Assembly: GCA_012517905.1 (NCBI GenBank)
Contig: JAAYUE010000069.1
Coordinates: 1 to 64,000, forward strand
From: Clostridiales bacterium
GTDB lineage: Bacteria > Bacillota > Clostridia > Christensenellales > CAG-138
DNA length: 64,000 nt
Direction of reading: 5' to 3'
How positions within the stretch are numbered: position 1 is the first letter of the stretch; every line of letters begins with the position of its first letter. Positions 44,032 through 52,322 of the stretch are shown here, piece by piece. The notes beneath the pieces were generated by a model, which was given only the letters and a program-made list of their open reading frames with translations, was not told where the DNA came from and searched no databases. The position numbers were made by a program, and so were the translations under genes.

Positions 44032-45987
44032 TTAATCTTTCAGTTTTTCAAACATCTCGCTTGCGCCTTTATTAAAGTCGGCGTTTTCAAAGATGTATTC
44101 CTTGCGGGACTGCACCTTGTCCCCCATGAGCACGGTGACGAGGTGCTCCACGTCCGCCGCGTCCTCGATGGTGACGCGAATCAGCGCGCGCCCGTCCGGG
44201 TTCATGGTCGTCTCCCAGAGCTGCTCGGGGTTCATCTCGCCGAGGCCTTTGTAGCGCTGGATCGTATAGCCGCGGCCGACGGATTTCGTCGCGGCGCGCA
44301 GCTCCTCGTCGTCATAGCAATAGATGCGCTTGACGTCCTTTTGCACCTTGTAGAGCGGGGAAAGGCCGATGTATACGTGCCCCTCGGTGATGAGTTCCTT
44401 CATGTAGCGGTAGAAGAAGGTCAAAAGGATCGCGCGGATGTGCGCGCCGTCCTGATCCGCGTCCGAGAGGATGATGATCTTGTCGTATTTGAGCGAGGAG
44501 ATATCGAAATCCTCGCCGATGCCGGTGCCGACCGCCGTGATGATGGAGCGGAACTCCTCGTTTTGCAGCACCTGATCAAGGCGCTTCTTCTCGACGTTGA
44601 GCGGCTTTCCCCGCAGCGGCAGAATCGCCTGAAACTTTCGGTCGCGCCCCTGCTTGGCGGAGCCGCCCGCGCTGTCGCCCTCCACGATGAAGAGCTCGTT
44701 TCGGCTGTAGTCGCGGCCGGTGCAGCTGGAGAGCTTGCCCACGAGCGGCGCGTTTTCGAGCTTGTTCTTTTCCCGCGCGGTGGCCTTCGCCTTTCGCGCG
44801 GCTTCGCGCACCTTGGCGGCCTTGACCGCTTTTTCCGCGATGGCGGCGGCGACTTCGCCGTTTTTGAGGTCCTCGAGATAGGGCGCGAGCTTTTCGGTGA
44901 CGACGCTCTCCACGGCGGGGCGCGCCTCGGTGTTGCCGAGCTTGGTCTTCGTCTGTCCCTCAAACTGGATGGTGCGCATCTTGAGCGAGAGCACGGCGGT
45001 GATCCCCTCGCGGAAGTCCTCGCCGTTGAGCGGCGCGTCCTTATCCTTGAGGTAACCCGCCTTGCGGCAGTAGTCGTTGAGCACCTTCGTCAGCGCGGCT
45101 TTGAGGCCCGTCTCGTGCGTGCCGCCCTCGGTGGTCGGGATATTGTTGACATAGGAAAAGATGTTGTCCGCGTAGCCGTCGTTGTGCTGAAGGGCGACCT
45201 CCACGAGAATATCGCCGGATGAGCCGGAGAAGTGGATCGGCGGTTCGTAGAGCGGGGTCTTGTCGTCGTTGAGGTAGCGCACAAAGTCGCTTAAGCCCCC
45301 GTTGAACTGGTATTCCACCTTGCGCTGGCGGCCGGGGCGCTCGTCCGAGAGCGTCATCTTCGTGCCGCGGTTGAGATAGGCCAGTTCGCGGATGCGCTTG
45401 GAGATGATGTCGTAACTCATCTCGACCGTTTCAAACACGCGCGCGTCCGGCAGAAAGCTCACGCTGGTGCCCTGCTTTCGGGTGCGGCCCGTCTCCGCCA
45501 GCGGCGCGGCGGCCTTGCCGGAGATGATCTTGCCCGTCGCGTCCGGCTCGCTCGTAAAGCGCATGTGATAGAGGCGTCCGTCCGTCGCGACCTCGACCTC
45601 GAGCCATTCCGAAAGCGCGTTGACGACCGAAGCGCCGACGCCGTGCAGCCCGCCGGAGTAGCCGTAGGAGTCGTTGCCGAACTTGCCGCCGGCGTGCAGC
45701 TGGGTAAACACGACCTCGACGCCCGAGACGCCCATCTTTTCGTGAATCTGCACGGGGATGCCGCGGCCGTTGTCCACGACCGTGACGGAGTTGTCCTTTC
45801 TGAGCGTAACGGCAATCTCGTTGGCGTAGCCGTTGGCCGCCTCGTCGATGGCGTTGTCGATGATCTCCCAGAGGAGGTGGTGCAGCCCGCGCTGTCCCGT
45901 CGAGCCGATATACATGCCCGGGCGCATGCGGACGGCGTCCAGCCCCTCCATGATCTTGATTTTATCTACCGTGTAATCCGATGCCAT
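44032..45987 (-). CDS. Type IIA DNA topoisomerase subunit B (gyrase B / topoisomerase IV B)
   Basis: A 651-residue ATPase subunit. The GHKL ATP-binding motifs are visible: EIIDNAIDEA, VDNGRGIPV and GGLHGVGASVVNALS. The TOPRIM metal site reads VEGDSAGGSA and later LSDADQDGAHIR. The start at ATG 45987 has GGGAG 6 nt upstream; an ATG four codons earlier is possible. The leader of about 160 nt contains a 10-bp hairpin. The 3' end is duplicated just downstream. Confidence 0.92.
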   Translation of the reverse strand: MASDYTVDKIKIMEGLDAVRMRPGMYIGSTGQRGLHHLLWEIIDNAIDEAANGYANEIAVTLRKDNSVTVVDNGRGIPVQIHEKMGVSGVEVVFTQLHAGGKFGNDSYGYSGGLHGVGASVVNALSEWLEVEVATDGRLYHMRFTSEPDATGKIISGKAAAPLAETGRTRKQGTSVSFLPDARVFETVEMSYDIISKRIRELAYLNRGTKMTLSDERPGRQRKVEYQFNGGLSDFVRYLNDDKTPLYEPPIHFSGSSGDILVEVALQHNDGYADNIFSYVNNIPTTEGGTHETGLKAALTKVLNDYCRKAGYLKDKDAPLNGEDFREGITAVLSLKMRTIQFEGQTKTKLGNTEARPAVESVVTEKLAPYLEDLKNGEVAAAIAEKAVKAAKVREAARKAKATAREKNKLENAPLVGKLSSCTGRDYSRNELFIVEGDSAGGSAKQGRDRKFQAILPLRGKPLNVEKKRLDQVLQNEEFRSIITAVGTGIGEDFDISSLKYDKIIILSDADQDGAHIRAILLTFFYRYMKELITEGHVYIGLSPLYKVQKDVKRIYCYDDEELRAATKSVGRGYTIQRYKGLGEMNPEQLWETTMNPDGRALIRVTIEDAADVEHLVTVLMGDKVQSRKEYIFENADFNKGASEMFEKLKD

Positions 45988-46063
45988 ACTGACTCCCATT
46001 CCGATGAAAAATCCGGTCGGCGAGCGAAGAAATGAAAAAACCCGCCGCCAAACGCAAAGAACC

Positions 46064-46107
46064 CCGGCAGAAATGAAAGAATCCGCGTATTCTGCGGTTT
46101 CTGCCGG
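46064..46107. repeat. Inverted repeat in the topoisomerase B leader
   Basis: CCGGCAGAAA (46064-46073) pairs with TTTCTGCCGG (46098-46107); a smaller hairpin (GAAT..ATTC) lies inside. It sits in the 5' leader of the minus-strand gene. A T run follows on the plus strand, so it could also stop transcription in that direction. Confidence 0.5.
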
Positions 46108-46152
46108 CTGTTTTTCACGGTTGCGCACCATATCTGGCGCACTGATAAAAGG

Positions 46153-46161
46153 AGTATACCA
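46153..46161 (-). promoter_or_regulatory. Extended -10 promoter of the topoisomerase B gene
   Basis: Read on the minus strand, TGGTATACT is an extended -10. The predicted leader to the ATG at 45987 is about 160 nt. Confidence 0.6.
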
Positions 46162-46274
46162 TACTTTGTGGCGCGCAGGAAGACGTGCCGTCGCGCGAAA
46201 TGACGCCGATGGGTGCAAACAAACGTTTATTTTCAAAAAATTCAAAAAAAATAGGCAAAAATGACATGAAAGTG

Positions 46275-46303
46275 GTGACAAATGGGGAATTGTGGTGTAT
46301 ACT
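46275..46303 (+). promoter_or_regulatory. Promoter of the dcw cluster
   Basis: GTGACA (46275-46280), 17-bp spacer, TATACT (46298-46303): five of six matches in each hexamer. Leader of about 60 nt to the mraZ GTG. Confidence 0.75.
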
Positions 46304-46369
46304 CATCGTAAATCTGGGGGAGACTCTTCCTATAAAATGTGTGGTGTCGTCCGCGAAGGAGGGAAACGC

Positions 46370-46816
46370 GTGCTGATCGGGTCGTTTGATCATATGCTGG
46401 ATGCAAAGGGACGCGTGTTCATTCCCGCCAAGTGGAGGGAGACCGTCGGGGATACGCTCATCGTCACCCTGGGTCTGCTGGAAACCCAGACGGCGAAGTG
46501 CCTTTCCGGCATGTCCGTCGAAGAATGGGAACGCTTTTCGGCCAAACTCTCCGCCCTTCCGGTGACGGACACGAGCGGGCAGGCGATCCGCAGGAAGCTC
46601 TATTCCATGGCGGCCGCCTGCGAAATCGACAAGCAGGGGCGCATCCTTTTGCCCGCACAGCTGCGCGAACTGACGGGGCTCGTCAAGGACGCGACGCTCA
46701 TCGGCGTCGGGGACCGCGTGGAGATCTGGAACCCCGAAACACTTTCGGACTATAACGCAAGATGCGAGGAAACCTATGGCGACGCGCTCGCGCACCTCGC
46801 TGAGCTCGGCATATGA
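46370..46816 (+). CDS. mraZ: Transcriptional regulator MraZ
   Basis: A 148-residue DNA-binding protein with two AbrB-like domains, the usual first gene and regulator of the division and cell-wall cluster. The two DxKGR/DKQGR motifs are visible (MLDAKGRVFIPAKWR and EIDKQGRILLPAQLRE). The start is GTG 46370, with GGAGGG 6 nt upstream, which gives the family's normal N-terminus. Its stop overlaps the rsmH ATG (ATGA). Confidence 0.93.
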   Translation: MLIGSFDHMLDAKGRVFIPAKWRETVGDTLIVTLGLLETQTAKCLSGMSVEEWERFSAKLSALPVTDTSGQAIRRKLYSMAAACEIDKQGRILLPAQLRELTGLVKDATLIGVGDRVEIWNPETLSDYNARCEETYGDALAHLAELGI

Positions 46817-47754
46817 GCGCGACGTTTTCGCACACTCCGGTGCTGCCGGAAGAGACGCTGGAGCTGCTTGCGCCCGAGCGCGGCGGCATCTTCGTAGACG
46901 GAACCCTCGGCGGCGGCGGCCATGCCGAGGCGGTTCTCAACCGCCTGCCGAAGACGGGCAGGCTCATTGGCATCGACAGGGACTGGGAAGCCGTGCACGC
47001 GGCGGGGGATCGGTTGTCCGCGTTTGGCGACCGTTTTACCGCGTTGCACGGCAACTTTTTTGATATGCGCGAGCTTCTGGAGTCCATCGGCGTGACGAGC
47101 GTCAACGGAATCCTGCTCGACCTTGGCGTGTCCTCCCACCAGCTGGACACGCAGGCGCGCGGGTTTTCGTATAAAAACGAGGCACCGCTGGACATGCGCA
47201 TGGACCAGAGCGCGGCGCTGACCGCGCGGGACGTGGTCAACGGCTATGCCGAGGAGGAGCTCGCGCGGGTGCTCTGGGAGTACGGCGAGGAGCGGTTCAG
47301 CCGCAGAATTGCGGAGCGAATTTGTCGCGCCCGTGAACAATATCCAATCGAAACGACGCTGCAGCTTGCCGGAATCGTTCGCGAGGCGATCCCCGCGAAG
47401 TATCGAAACGAGCCGCAACACCCCGCGCGGCGCACATTTCAGGCGCTTCGCATCGAGGTAAACGGCGAACTCAAGGGCCTCGACCGCGCGGTGGAGAGCG
47501 CCTGCGATCTGTTGCAAAAAGGCGGGAGACTGTGTATAATTACATTTCATTCATTGGAGGATCGCATCGTCAAGCAGGCGTTTCGCCGTTTTGAGAAACC
47601 CTGCACCTGTCCGCCCTCCGCTCCGGTCTGCATCTGCGGCAAGGAGCCGAAGGCGAAGATCCTCACCAGGAAACCGCTGACCGCCTCCCAGGAGGAGGAA
47701 GCGCGCAACTCCCGCTCGACCAGCGCAAAGCTCCGCTGCATCGAAAAGATCTAG
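46813..47754 (+). CDS. rsmH: 16S rRNA (cytosine1402-N4)-methyltransferase
   Basis: A 313-residue SAM-dependent enzyme (MraW) that methylates C1402 of 16S rRNA. It opens with HTPVLPEETLELL and contains the SAM motif VDGTLGGGGHAEAVL, the family motif LLDLGVSSHQLD, and the C-terminal FHSLEDRIVKQAF. Its ATG lies in the mraZ stop, so the two are translationally coupled. Confidence 0.96.
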   Translation: MSATFSHTPVLPEETLELLAPERGGIFVDGTLGGGGHAEAVLNRLPKTGRLIGIDRDWEAVHAAGDRLSAFGDRFTALHGNFFDMRELLESIGVTSVNGILLDLGVSSHQLDTQARGFSYKNEAPLDMRMDQSAALTARDVVNGYAEEELARVLWEYGEERFSRRIAERICRAREQYPIETTLQLAGIVREAIPAKYRNEPQHPARRTFQALRIEVNGELKGLDRAVESACDLLQKGGRLCIITFHSLEDRIVKQAFRRFEKPCTCPPSAPVCICGKEPKAKILTRKPLTASQEEEARNSRSTSAKLRCIEKI

Positions 47755-47826
47755 CGAAACATTGCGCCCGGGCGGTTTGGCCGCGCCGGTGAGCGGAATT
47801 TTCGCTTGATTGGAAGGGATTTTGCA

Positions 47827-48402
47827 TTGGATATTCGCTTCGAAGACGACCGCAAGAAGGGCCGCTCCCCGACGACAAGGCTCTACATGCCGAATCAGGA
47901 AGAGGGGACGAAGACGGAAGAGCGCGCCTCGCGCACCCGCACGGGCGCGCGCGCGACGCACGAGCCGGGCGTTCGCGTGGAAAAGCCTGAGATGACGTCG
48001 CTCGGCCGCATCGGGCTGATCGTCAGCGGGTTTATCTTCGCCGGCATGGTGCTCTTTACGCTGTCCGGCTACGAGCGCATCACGCGCGCGTATGCGGACA
48101 TCAACGCGCTCAACAGCGAAATTGAGCTGACAAACCTGCGCATCAACGAGCTGGACGTGCAGATCGAGTGCGCCGTGACGATTCAGGATGCGCAGAAAGT
48201 GGCGGAAGCCTACGGCATGCAGTATCCCGAAAAGAGCCAGTATGTGAAAATCGGCGACCCGCTGCCGTTTGACAACACCGTGCCGACCGACGCGGGTACG
48301 GGCGGCGCGGCGGCGACCGACACGCCGGCGGAACCGACAACGACACCGGATCCTGGAACGGACACGACGGACGGGGGGGAACAACCGTCTGCGGGCGGTT
48401 GA
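47827..48402 (+). CDS. FtsL-like division protein
   Basis: A 191-residue bitopic membrane protein in the ftsL position. About 60 cytoplasmic residues are followed by one membrane helix (about residues 63-83), then a coiled-coil segment (INALNSEIELTNLRINELDVQI), and a Thr/Pro/Asp-rich tail of about 50 residues. Sequence similarity to FtsL is low, as usual. I prefer TTG 47827, which has GGAAGGGA about 7 nt upstream; TTG 47806 is an alternative. Confidence 0.75.
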   Translation: MDIRFEDDRKKGRSPTTRLYMPNQEEGTKTEERASRTRTGARATHEPGVRVEKPEMTSLGRIGLIVSGFIFAGMVLFTLSGYERITRAYADINALNSEIELTNLRINELDVQIECAVTIQDAQKVAEAYGMQYPEKSQYVKIGDPLPFDNTVPTDAGTGGAAATDTPAEPTTTPDPGTDTTDGGEQPSAGG

Positions 48403-48426
48403 TCTGAGCGAAAGGACGATTGACCA

Positions 48427-50604
48427 ATGGCAAAAACGACGGCCCCCGCGCCTAAGATCAAACGTAAGCTCGTTCTCCTGATGGTGTTTTCCGGTCTTTT
48501 GATTCTTCTGCTGGCGCTTCGCCTCGCGCAGGTGATGATCATACAGGGCCCGGAACTGGAAGCGAAAGCGGAGACACAGTGGACGAGCCGGCAAAACCTT
48601 GCCGCCCAGCGCGGCAAGATCACGGACCGCAACGGTCTTGTGCTCGCGCAGAGCGGCACGGCCTACCGCGTGCTGGCCAACCCGCCCGCCATCGCGGCGG
48701 ACGACCGCGTGCGCGTCGCGACCGAGGTTTCGGATATCCTCGGCCTCAACTACGACTACGTGCTGGAGCGGATCTCCGACACGGAGCGCCTGCAGGTGCA
48801 GCTCAAACGCCAGGTGGAAAGCTCCGTCATCGACCAGCTCGAAGCGCTGCAGCTTGGCAACGGCATTACCTACACCACCGACATGAAGCGCTATTACCCG
48901 TTTGGACAGCTCTTTACGCAGCTGATTGGCTTTACGGGCATCGAGACCGAGGGTCAGACGGGTCTGGAGGCGGAGTTCAACTCCTATCTCGCGGGCGTCG
49001 CCGGGCGGCTCGTCGTCGAGGTGGATCGAAAAGGGAACCCGCTTTCCTACGGCGAAGAGAAATATATCGCGCCGACGGAAGGCTACAATATGGACATCAC
49101 GGCGGACTCCGTCGTGCAGAGCTATCTGGAGAAATACGTCCAGCAGTGCTATGAGCTCAACCGCGCGAGCACCGTCTCCGGGCTCGTCATGGACCCGAAC
49201 ACGGGCGAGATCCTCGCCATCACGACGTACCCCTCCTTCGACCTGAACGATCCGCCGCGCGATATGGTCACCGAGCTCATGTCGATGTCCCGCGCCCGCA
49301 TTGTGACGGATACCTATGAGGCGGGTTCGATGTTCGACATGATCACGACCGCGGCGGCAATCGACGACGGCGCGGCGGCGCTGGACAGCACGTTCAAGTG
49401 CTCCGGCTACAAGATATTCCGCCTTGAGAAGATCAGCTGCTGGGATACGGGCGGGCACGGCAACGAAACGCTTGCCGAAGCGCTCGGCAACTCCTGCAAC
49501 GTCGCGATGATGGACATGGCGCTTGCAACCGGCATCAACGACCTGTACGACTACATCTACGCCTTCGGCTACAACGAAAAGACCAACTGCGGCATCCCCA
49601 GCGAAGACACCGGCGAGGTCATCCACCGCAAATACATTCGCGAGAGCGATCTTGCCCATATTTCGTTTGGCGAGGATATCACCACCACCGCCATCCAGAT
49701 GGCGAACGCCTTTTGCGCCATCATCAACGGCGGAACGCTGATGCAGCCCTATGTTGTGGACAGCATCACGGCGCCGGACGGCACGGTCATTCTGCAAAAC
49801 GAGCCGACGATTCTGCGCCGCGTGATCAGCTCCAGCACATCCGCGACGATGCGCGGCCTGCTGCAGTCCGTCGCGACGAAGGGAAACGGCAGCAACGGAC
49901 AGGTGATCAACTACACCACCGGCGGCATCACCGGCGTTTCGCGAAAGTTTGAAGATGACGGCGTTACCCCCTCGCGCACGCGCGTCGTCGCGTCCTACAT
50001 CGGCTTTCTGCCGGTCAACGATCCGCAGCTCGTTTGCATGATCGTTATCGACGAGCCGCAGGTGCCCGTCATGGAGGCCAGCAGCATCGCGGGCTATTGG
50101 GTATCCCAGGTGTTCGGCGATCTCGTGCAGTACTACGGCATCCTGCCAGACGCCACGACGAAGACATCCACCGTGCCGGATATCGTCGGCATGACGGCCA
50201 AAGACGCCGTTTATCAGCTGGAGCAGGCGGGCTTTACGGCCTACGCCGTGCCGAGCGAAGACACCGCCGTGGTCGTTTCGCAATACCCGGCGGGGGACGC
50301 GGTCGCGCCCTCCGGCTCGATCGTCATTCTCTACACGACGATGACGACGTTTAACGACGACGAACTCTACAAGGAGCGCGTCAGCGTGCCGAATCTGATC
50401 AACCGCCGCAGACAGGATGCGTTTGACAAGCTCGCGGAGCTGGGTCTGCTGCTGAGCTTCGACAAGACGCAGTGCACGGGCCAGATCGACACGCAGTCCA
50501 TCGAACCGGGCACGCTGGTCGATCCGGGAACGACGATCTATGTCACCTTCCCGACGCCGGAGCCGACCGACGAGCCGACGACGACGCCGGAACCGGACGC
50601 ATAG
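48427..50604 (+). CDS. FtsI/SpoVD-type penicillin-binding protein with PASTA domains, catalytic lysines lost
   Basis: A 725-residue protein in the ftsI/spoVD position of the dcw cluster. An N-terminal membrane anchor (about residues 15-38), a PBP dimerisation domain (with QRGKITDRNGLVLA), a transpeptidase fold and two C-terminal PASTA repeats are present. The SxxK motif reads SMFD (Ser301, Asp304), SxN is intact (Ser356-Cys-Asn358), and KTG reads ITG (Ile501-Thr-Gly). Both catalytic lysines are thus replaced, so transpeptidation is unlikely; a structural role in the divisome is possible. Confidence 0.88.
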   Translation: MAKTTAPAPKIKRKLVLLMVFSGLLILLLALRLAQVMIIQGPELEAKAETQWTSRQNLAAQRGKITDRNGLVLAQSGTAYRVLANPPAIAADDRVRVATEVSDILGLNYDYVLERISDTERLQVQLKRQVESSVIDQLEALQLGNGITYTTDMKRYYPFGQLFTQLIGFTGIETEGQTGLEAEFNSYLAGVAGRLVVEVDRKGNPLSYGEEKYIAPTEGYNMDITADSVVQSYLEKYVQQCYELNRASTVSGLVMDPNTGEILAITTYPSFDLNDPPRDMVTELMSMSRARIVTDTYEAGSMFDMITTAAAIDDGAAALDSTFKCSGYKIFRLEKISCWDTGGHGNETLAEALGNSCNVAMMDMALATGINDLYDYIYAFGYNEKTNCGIPSEDTGEVIHRKYIRESDLAHISFGEDITTTAIQMANAFCAIINGGTLMQPYVVDSITAPDGTVILQNEPTILRRVISSSTSATMRGLLQSVATKGNGSNGQVINYTTGGITGVSRKFEDDGVTPSRTRVVASYIGFLPVNDPQLVCMIVIDEPQVPVMEASSIAGYWVSQVFGDLVQYYGILPDATTKTSTVPDIVGMTAKDAVYQLEQAGFTAYAVPSEDTAVVVSQYPAGDAVAPSGSIVILYTTMTTFNDDELYKERVSVPNLINRRRQDAFDKLAELGLLLSFDKTQCTGQIDTQSIEPGTLVDPGTTIYVTFPTPEPTDEPTTTPEPDA

Positions 50605-50724
50605 CGCGCCGATCGCCGTGGGAAAGATGCTATGTGCTTTCGCATCTGTTTTGCGGAGAAGATAGAGTCCATATTTCAAACAGCGCGGGAAAGAGAGAGC
50701 CTGCGCGACGGGAGGTAACCAGAG

Positions 50725-52158
50725 ATGCTGCTTTCGGAACTTGCCATGGCGACCGGTCTGCGCTATGAAGGCGAAGACACGGATATCGTTTCCATCGAAT
50801 ACGACTCGCGCAAGGTGAAAAAGGGCAGCATGTTCTGCTGCATCGTAGGCGCCCTCTTCGACGGGCACTCGTTTGCGCAGGGCGCGGTTGAAAACGGCGC
50901 GACAGCGCTGCTCGTCGAACGCGAGCTTCCGGTTCCGGTGCCGCAGATCGTGGTGAAAAACGCGCGCAAGGCGATGGCCGAGATGGCGGCGGCGTTTTAC
51001 GGATATCCGCAGCGGGAGATGATGATGCTCGGCGTCACCGGCACAAACGGCAAGACCACCACGACCTATATGGTCAAGGCGATCGCCGAGCAGGCCGGCA
51101 AGAAAGTCGGCGTCATCGGAACCATCCGCAACCTCATCGATAACGAGAGCATCCACACCGACCGCACCACGCCGGAATCCGTGGATCTGTTTCGCATTCT
51201 GCGCATGATGGCGGACGCGCACGTGGACCTCGTGGTCATGGAGACGAGCTCGCATGCGCTCGAGCAGTTTCGCGTGCACGGCATCAAGTTTGACGTCGGC
51301 CTGTTTACGAACCTGACGCAGGACCACCTGGACTACCATAAATCGTTTGACAACTACCTTGCCGCGAAGAAAATCCTCTTCCTCAACAGCAAAAAAGCGG
51401 TCGTCAATGTGGACGATCCGTATTCCGCGCGCATCATGGAGGGGCTGACGATCCCGATTCTCACCTTCGGCGTGCGCGACCGCGCGGATATCTCCGCGAC
51501 CGATATCGACATCACCACCGACGGCGTGCAGTTCGACCTGCATACGCCCGAGGGAGAGGTGCTCATGAACCTCGCCATCCCCGGCCTGTTTTCGGTGTTC
51601 AACGCGATGGGCGCGGCGGGCATGGCGCTCGCCGTCGGCATCAAACTCAGCGCCATCAAGGCGGGGCTCGAGTCGCTCACAAGCGTCTCCGGCCGGCTGG
51701 AACCGGTCAGGACGAACCGTGGATTTTCGGTGTTTGTGGACTATGCGCATACGCCGGACGCGCTGGAAAACGTGCTCAAGACCGTGCAACAGTTCGCCAA
51801 GGGGCGCGTGATCTGCGTCTTTGGCTGCGGCGGCGACCGCGACCGCGCAAAGCGGCCGATCATGGGCGAGATCGCCGGGCGGTTTTCCGAGTTTGCGGTC
51901 ATTACGAGCGACAACCCGCGCACCGAGGAGCCGATGGTCATCATCGAATCCATTGAGGACGGCATGAAGCGCAGCGGCACGAAATACACCGTCATCGAAA
52001 ACCGCAAGGAAGCCATACGATATGCGCTGTCCATCGCGCTGGACGACGACGTGATCATGATCGCCGGAAAAGGGCACGAAAACTATCAGGAGATCAACGG
52101 CACGAAATACCACTTTGACGACAAGGAAATCGTGGAAGAACTCCTCGAGGAACTGTAA
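50725..52158 (+). CDS. murE: UDP-MurNAc-L-Ala-D-Glu:meso-diaminopimelate ligase
   Basis: A 477-residue Mur ligase that adds the third amino acid to the peptidoglycan stem peptide. The ATP site reads GVTGTNGKTTTTY; METSSHAL and NLTQDHLDYH follow. The substrate motif SDNPRTEEP carries DNPR, which marks meso-DAP enzymes, matching dapF at 2.6 kb. GGGAGGTAACC precedes the ATG. A hairpin with a TTTT tail follows the stop codon. Confidence 0.96.
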   Translation: MLLSELAMATGLRYEGEDTDIVSIEYDSRKVKKGSMFCCIVGALFDGHSFAQGAVENGATALLVERELPVPVPQIVVKNARKAMAEMAAAFYGYPQREMMMLGVTGTNGKTTTTYMVKAIAEQAGKKVGVIGTIRNLIDNESIHTDRTTPESVDLFRILRMMADAHVDLVVMETSSHALEQFRVHGIKFDVGLFTNLTQDHLDYHKSFDNYLAAKKILFLNSKKAVVNVDDPYSARIMEGLTIPILTFGVRDRADISATDIDITTDGVQFDLHTPEGEVLMNLAIPGLFSVFNAMGAAGMALAVGIKLSAIKAGLESLTSVSGRLEPVRTNRGFSVFVDYAHTPDALENVLKTVQQFAKGRVICVFGCGGDRDRAKRPIMGEIAGRFSEFAVITSDNPRTEEPMVIIESIEDGMKRSGTKYTVIENRKEAIRYALSIALDDDVIMIAGKGHENYQEINGTKYHFDDKEIVEELLEEL

Positions 52159-52177
52159 TTCGAATCAAAACGAAACG

Positions 52178-52229
52178 CCCGCATTCAGCCGCGCAGCAAA
52201 CAGCACGCACCGCGCCGGATGCGGGTTTT
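52178..52229 (+). terminator. Possible terminator between murE and mraY
   Basis: CCCGCAT (52178-52184) pairs with ATGCGGG (52219-52225) across a long, partly structured loop and is followed by TTTT. With the promoter at 52287 it would split the cluster into two transcripts. Confidence 0.45.
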
Positions 52230-52286
52230 GCATGCGCGCGGCGCGGTATTCTGTGGGCGGACAGGCGGCGCGCCTGAAATTCGGGA

Positions 52287-52316
52287 TTGTCCGGCGTGCG
52301 TTTTCGGGGGTATAAT
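52287..52316 (+). promoter_or_regulatory. mraY promoter, placed for a leaderless transcript
   Basis: TTGTCC (52287-52292), 18-bp spacer, perfect TATAAT (52311-52316). Counting as for the sortase promoter, +1 falls on 52323, the A of the mraY ATG. Confidence 0.5.
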
Positions 52317-52322
52317 ACCGGT

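Noticed and set aside
47551..52113. A 1520-codon open frame antisense to the dcw genes
   Set aside because: It is antisense to rsmH, the PBP and murE, all with clear motifs; the translation is Arg/His/Ala/Val-rich without any domain. Long antisense frames are expected at this GC content.
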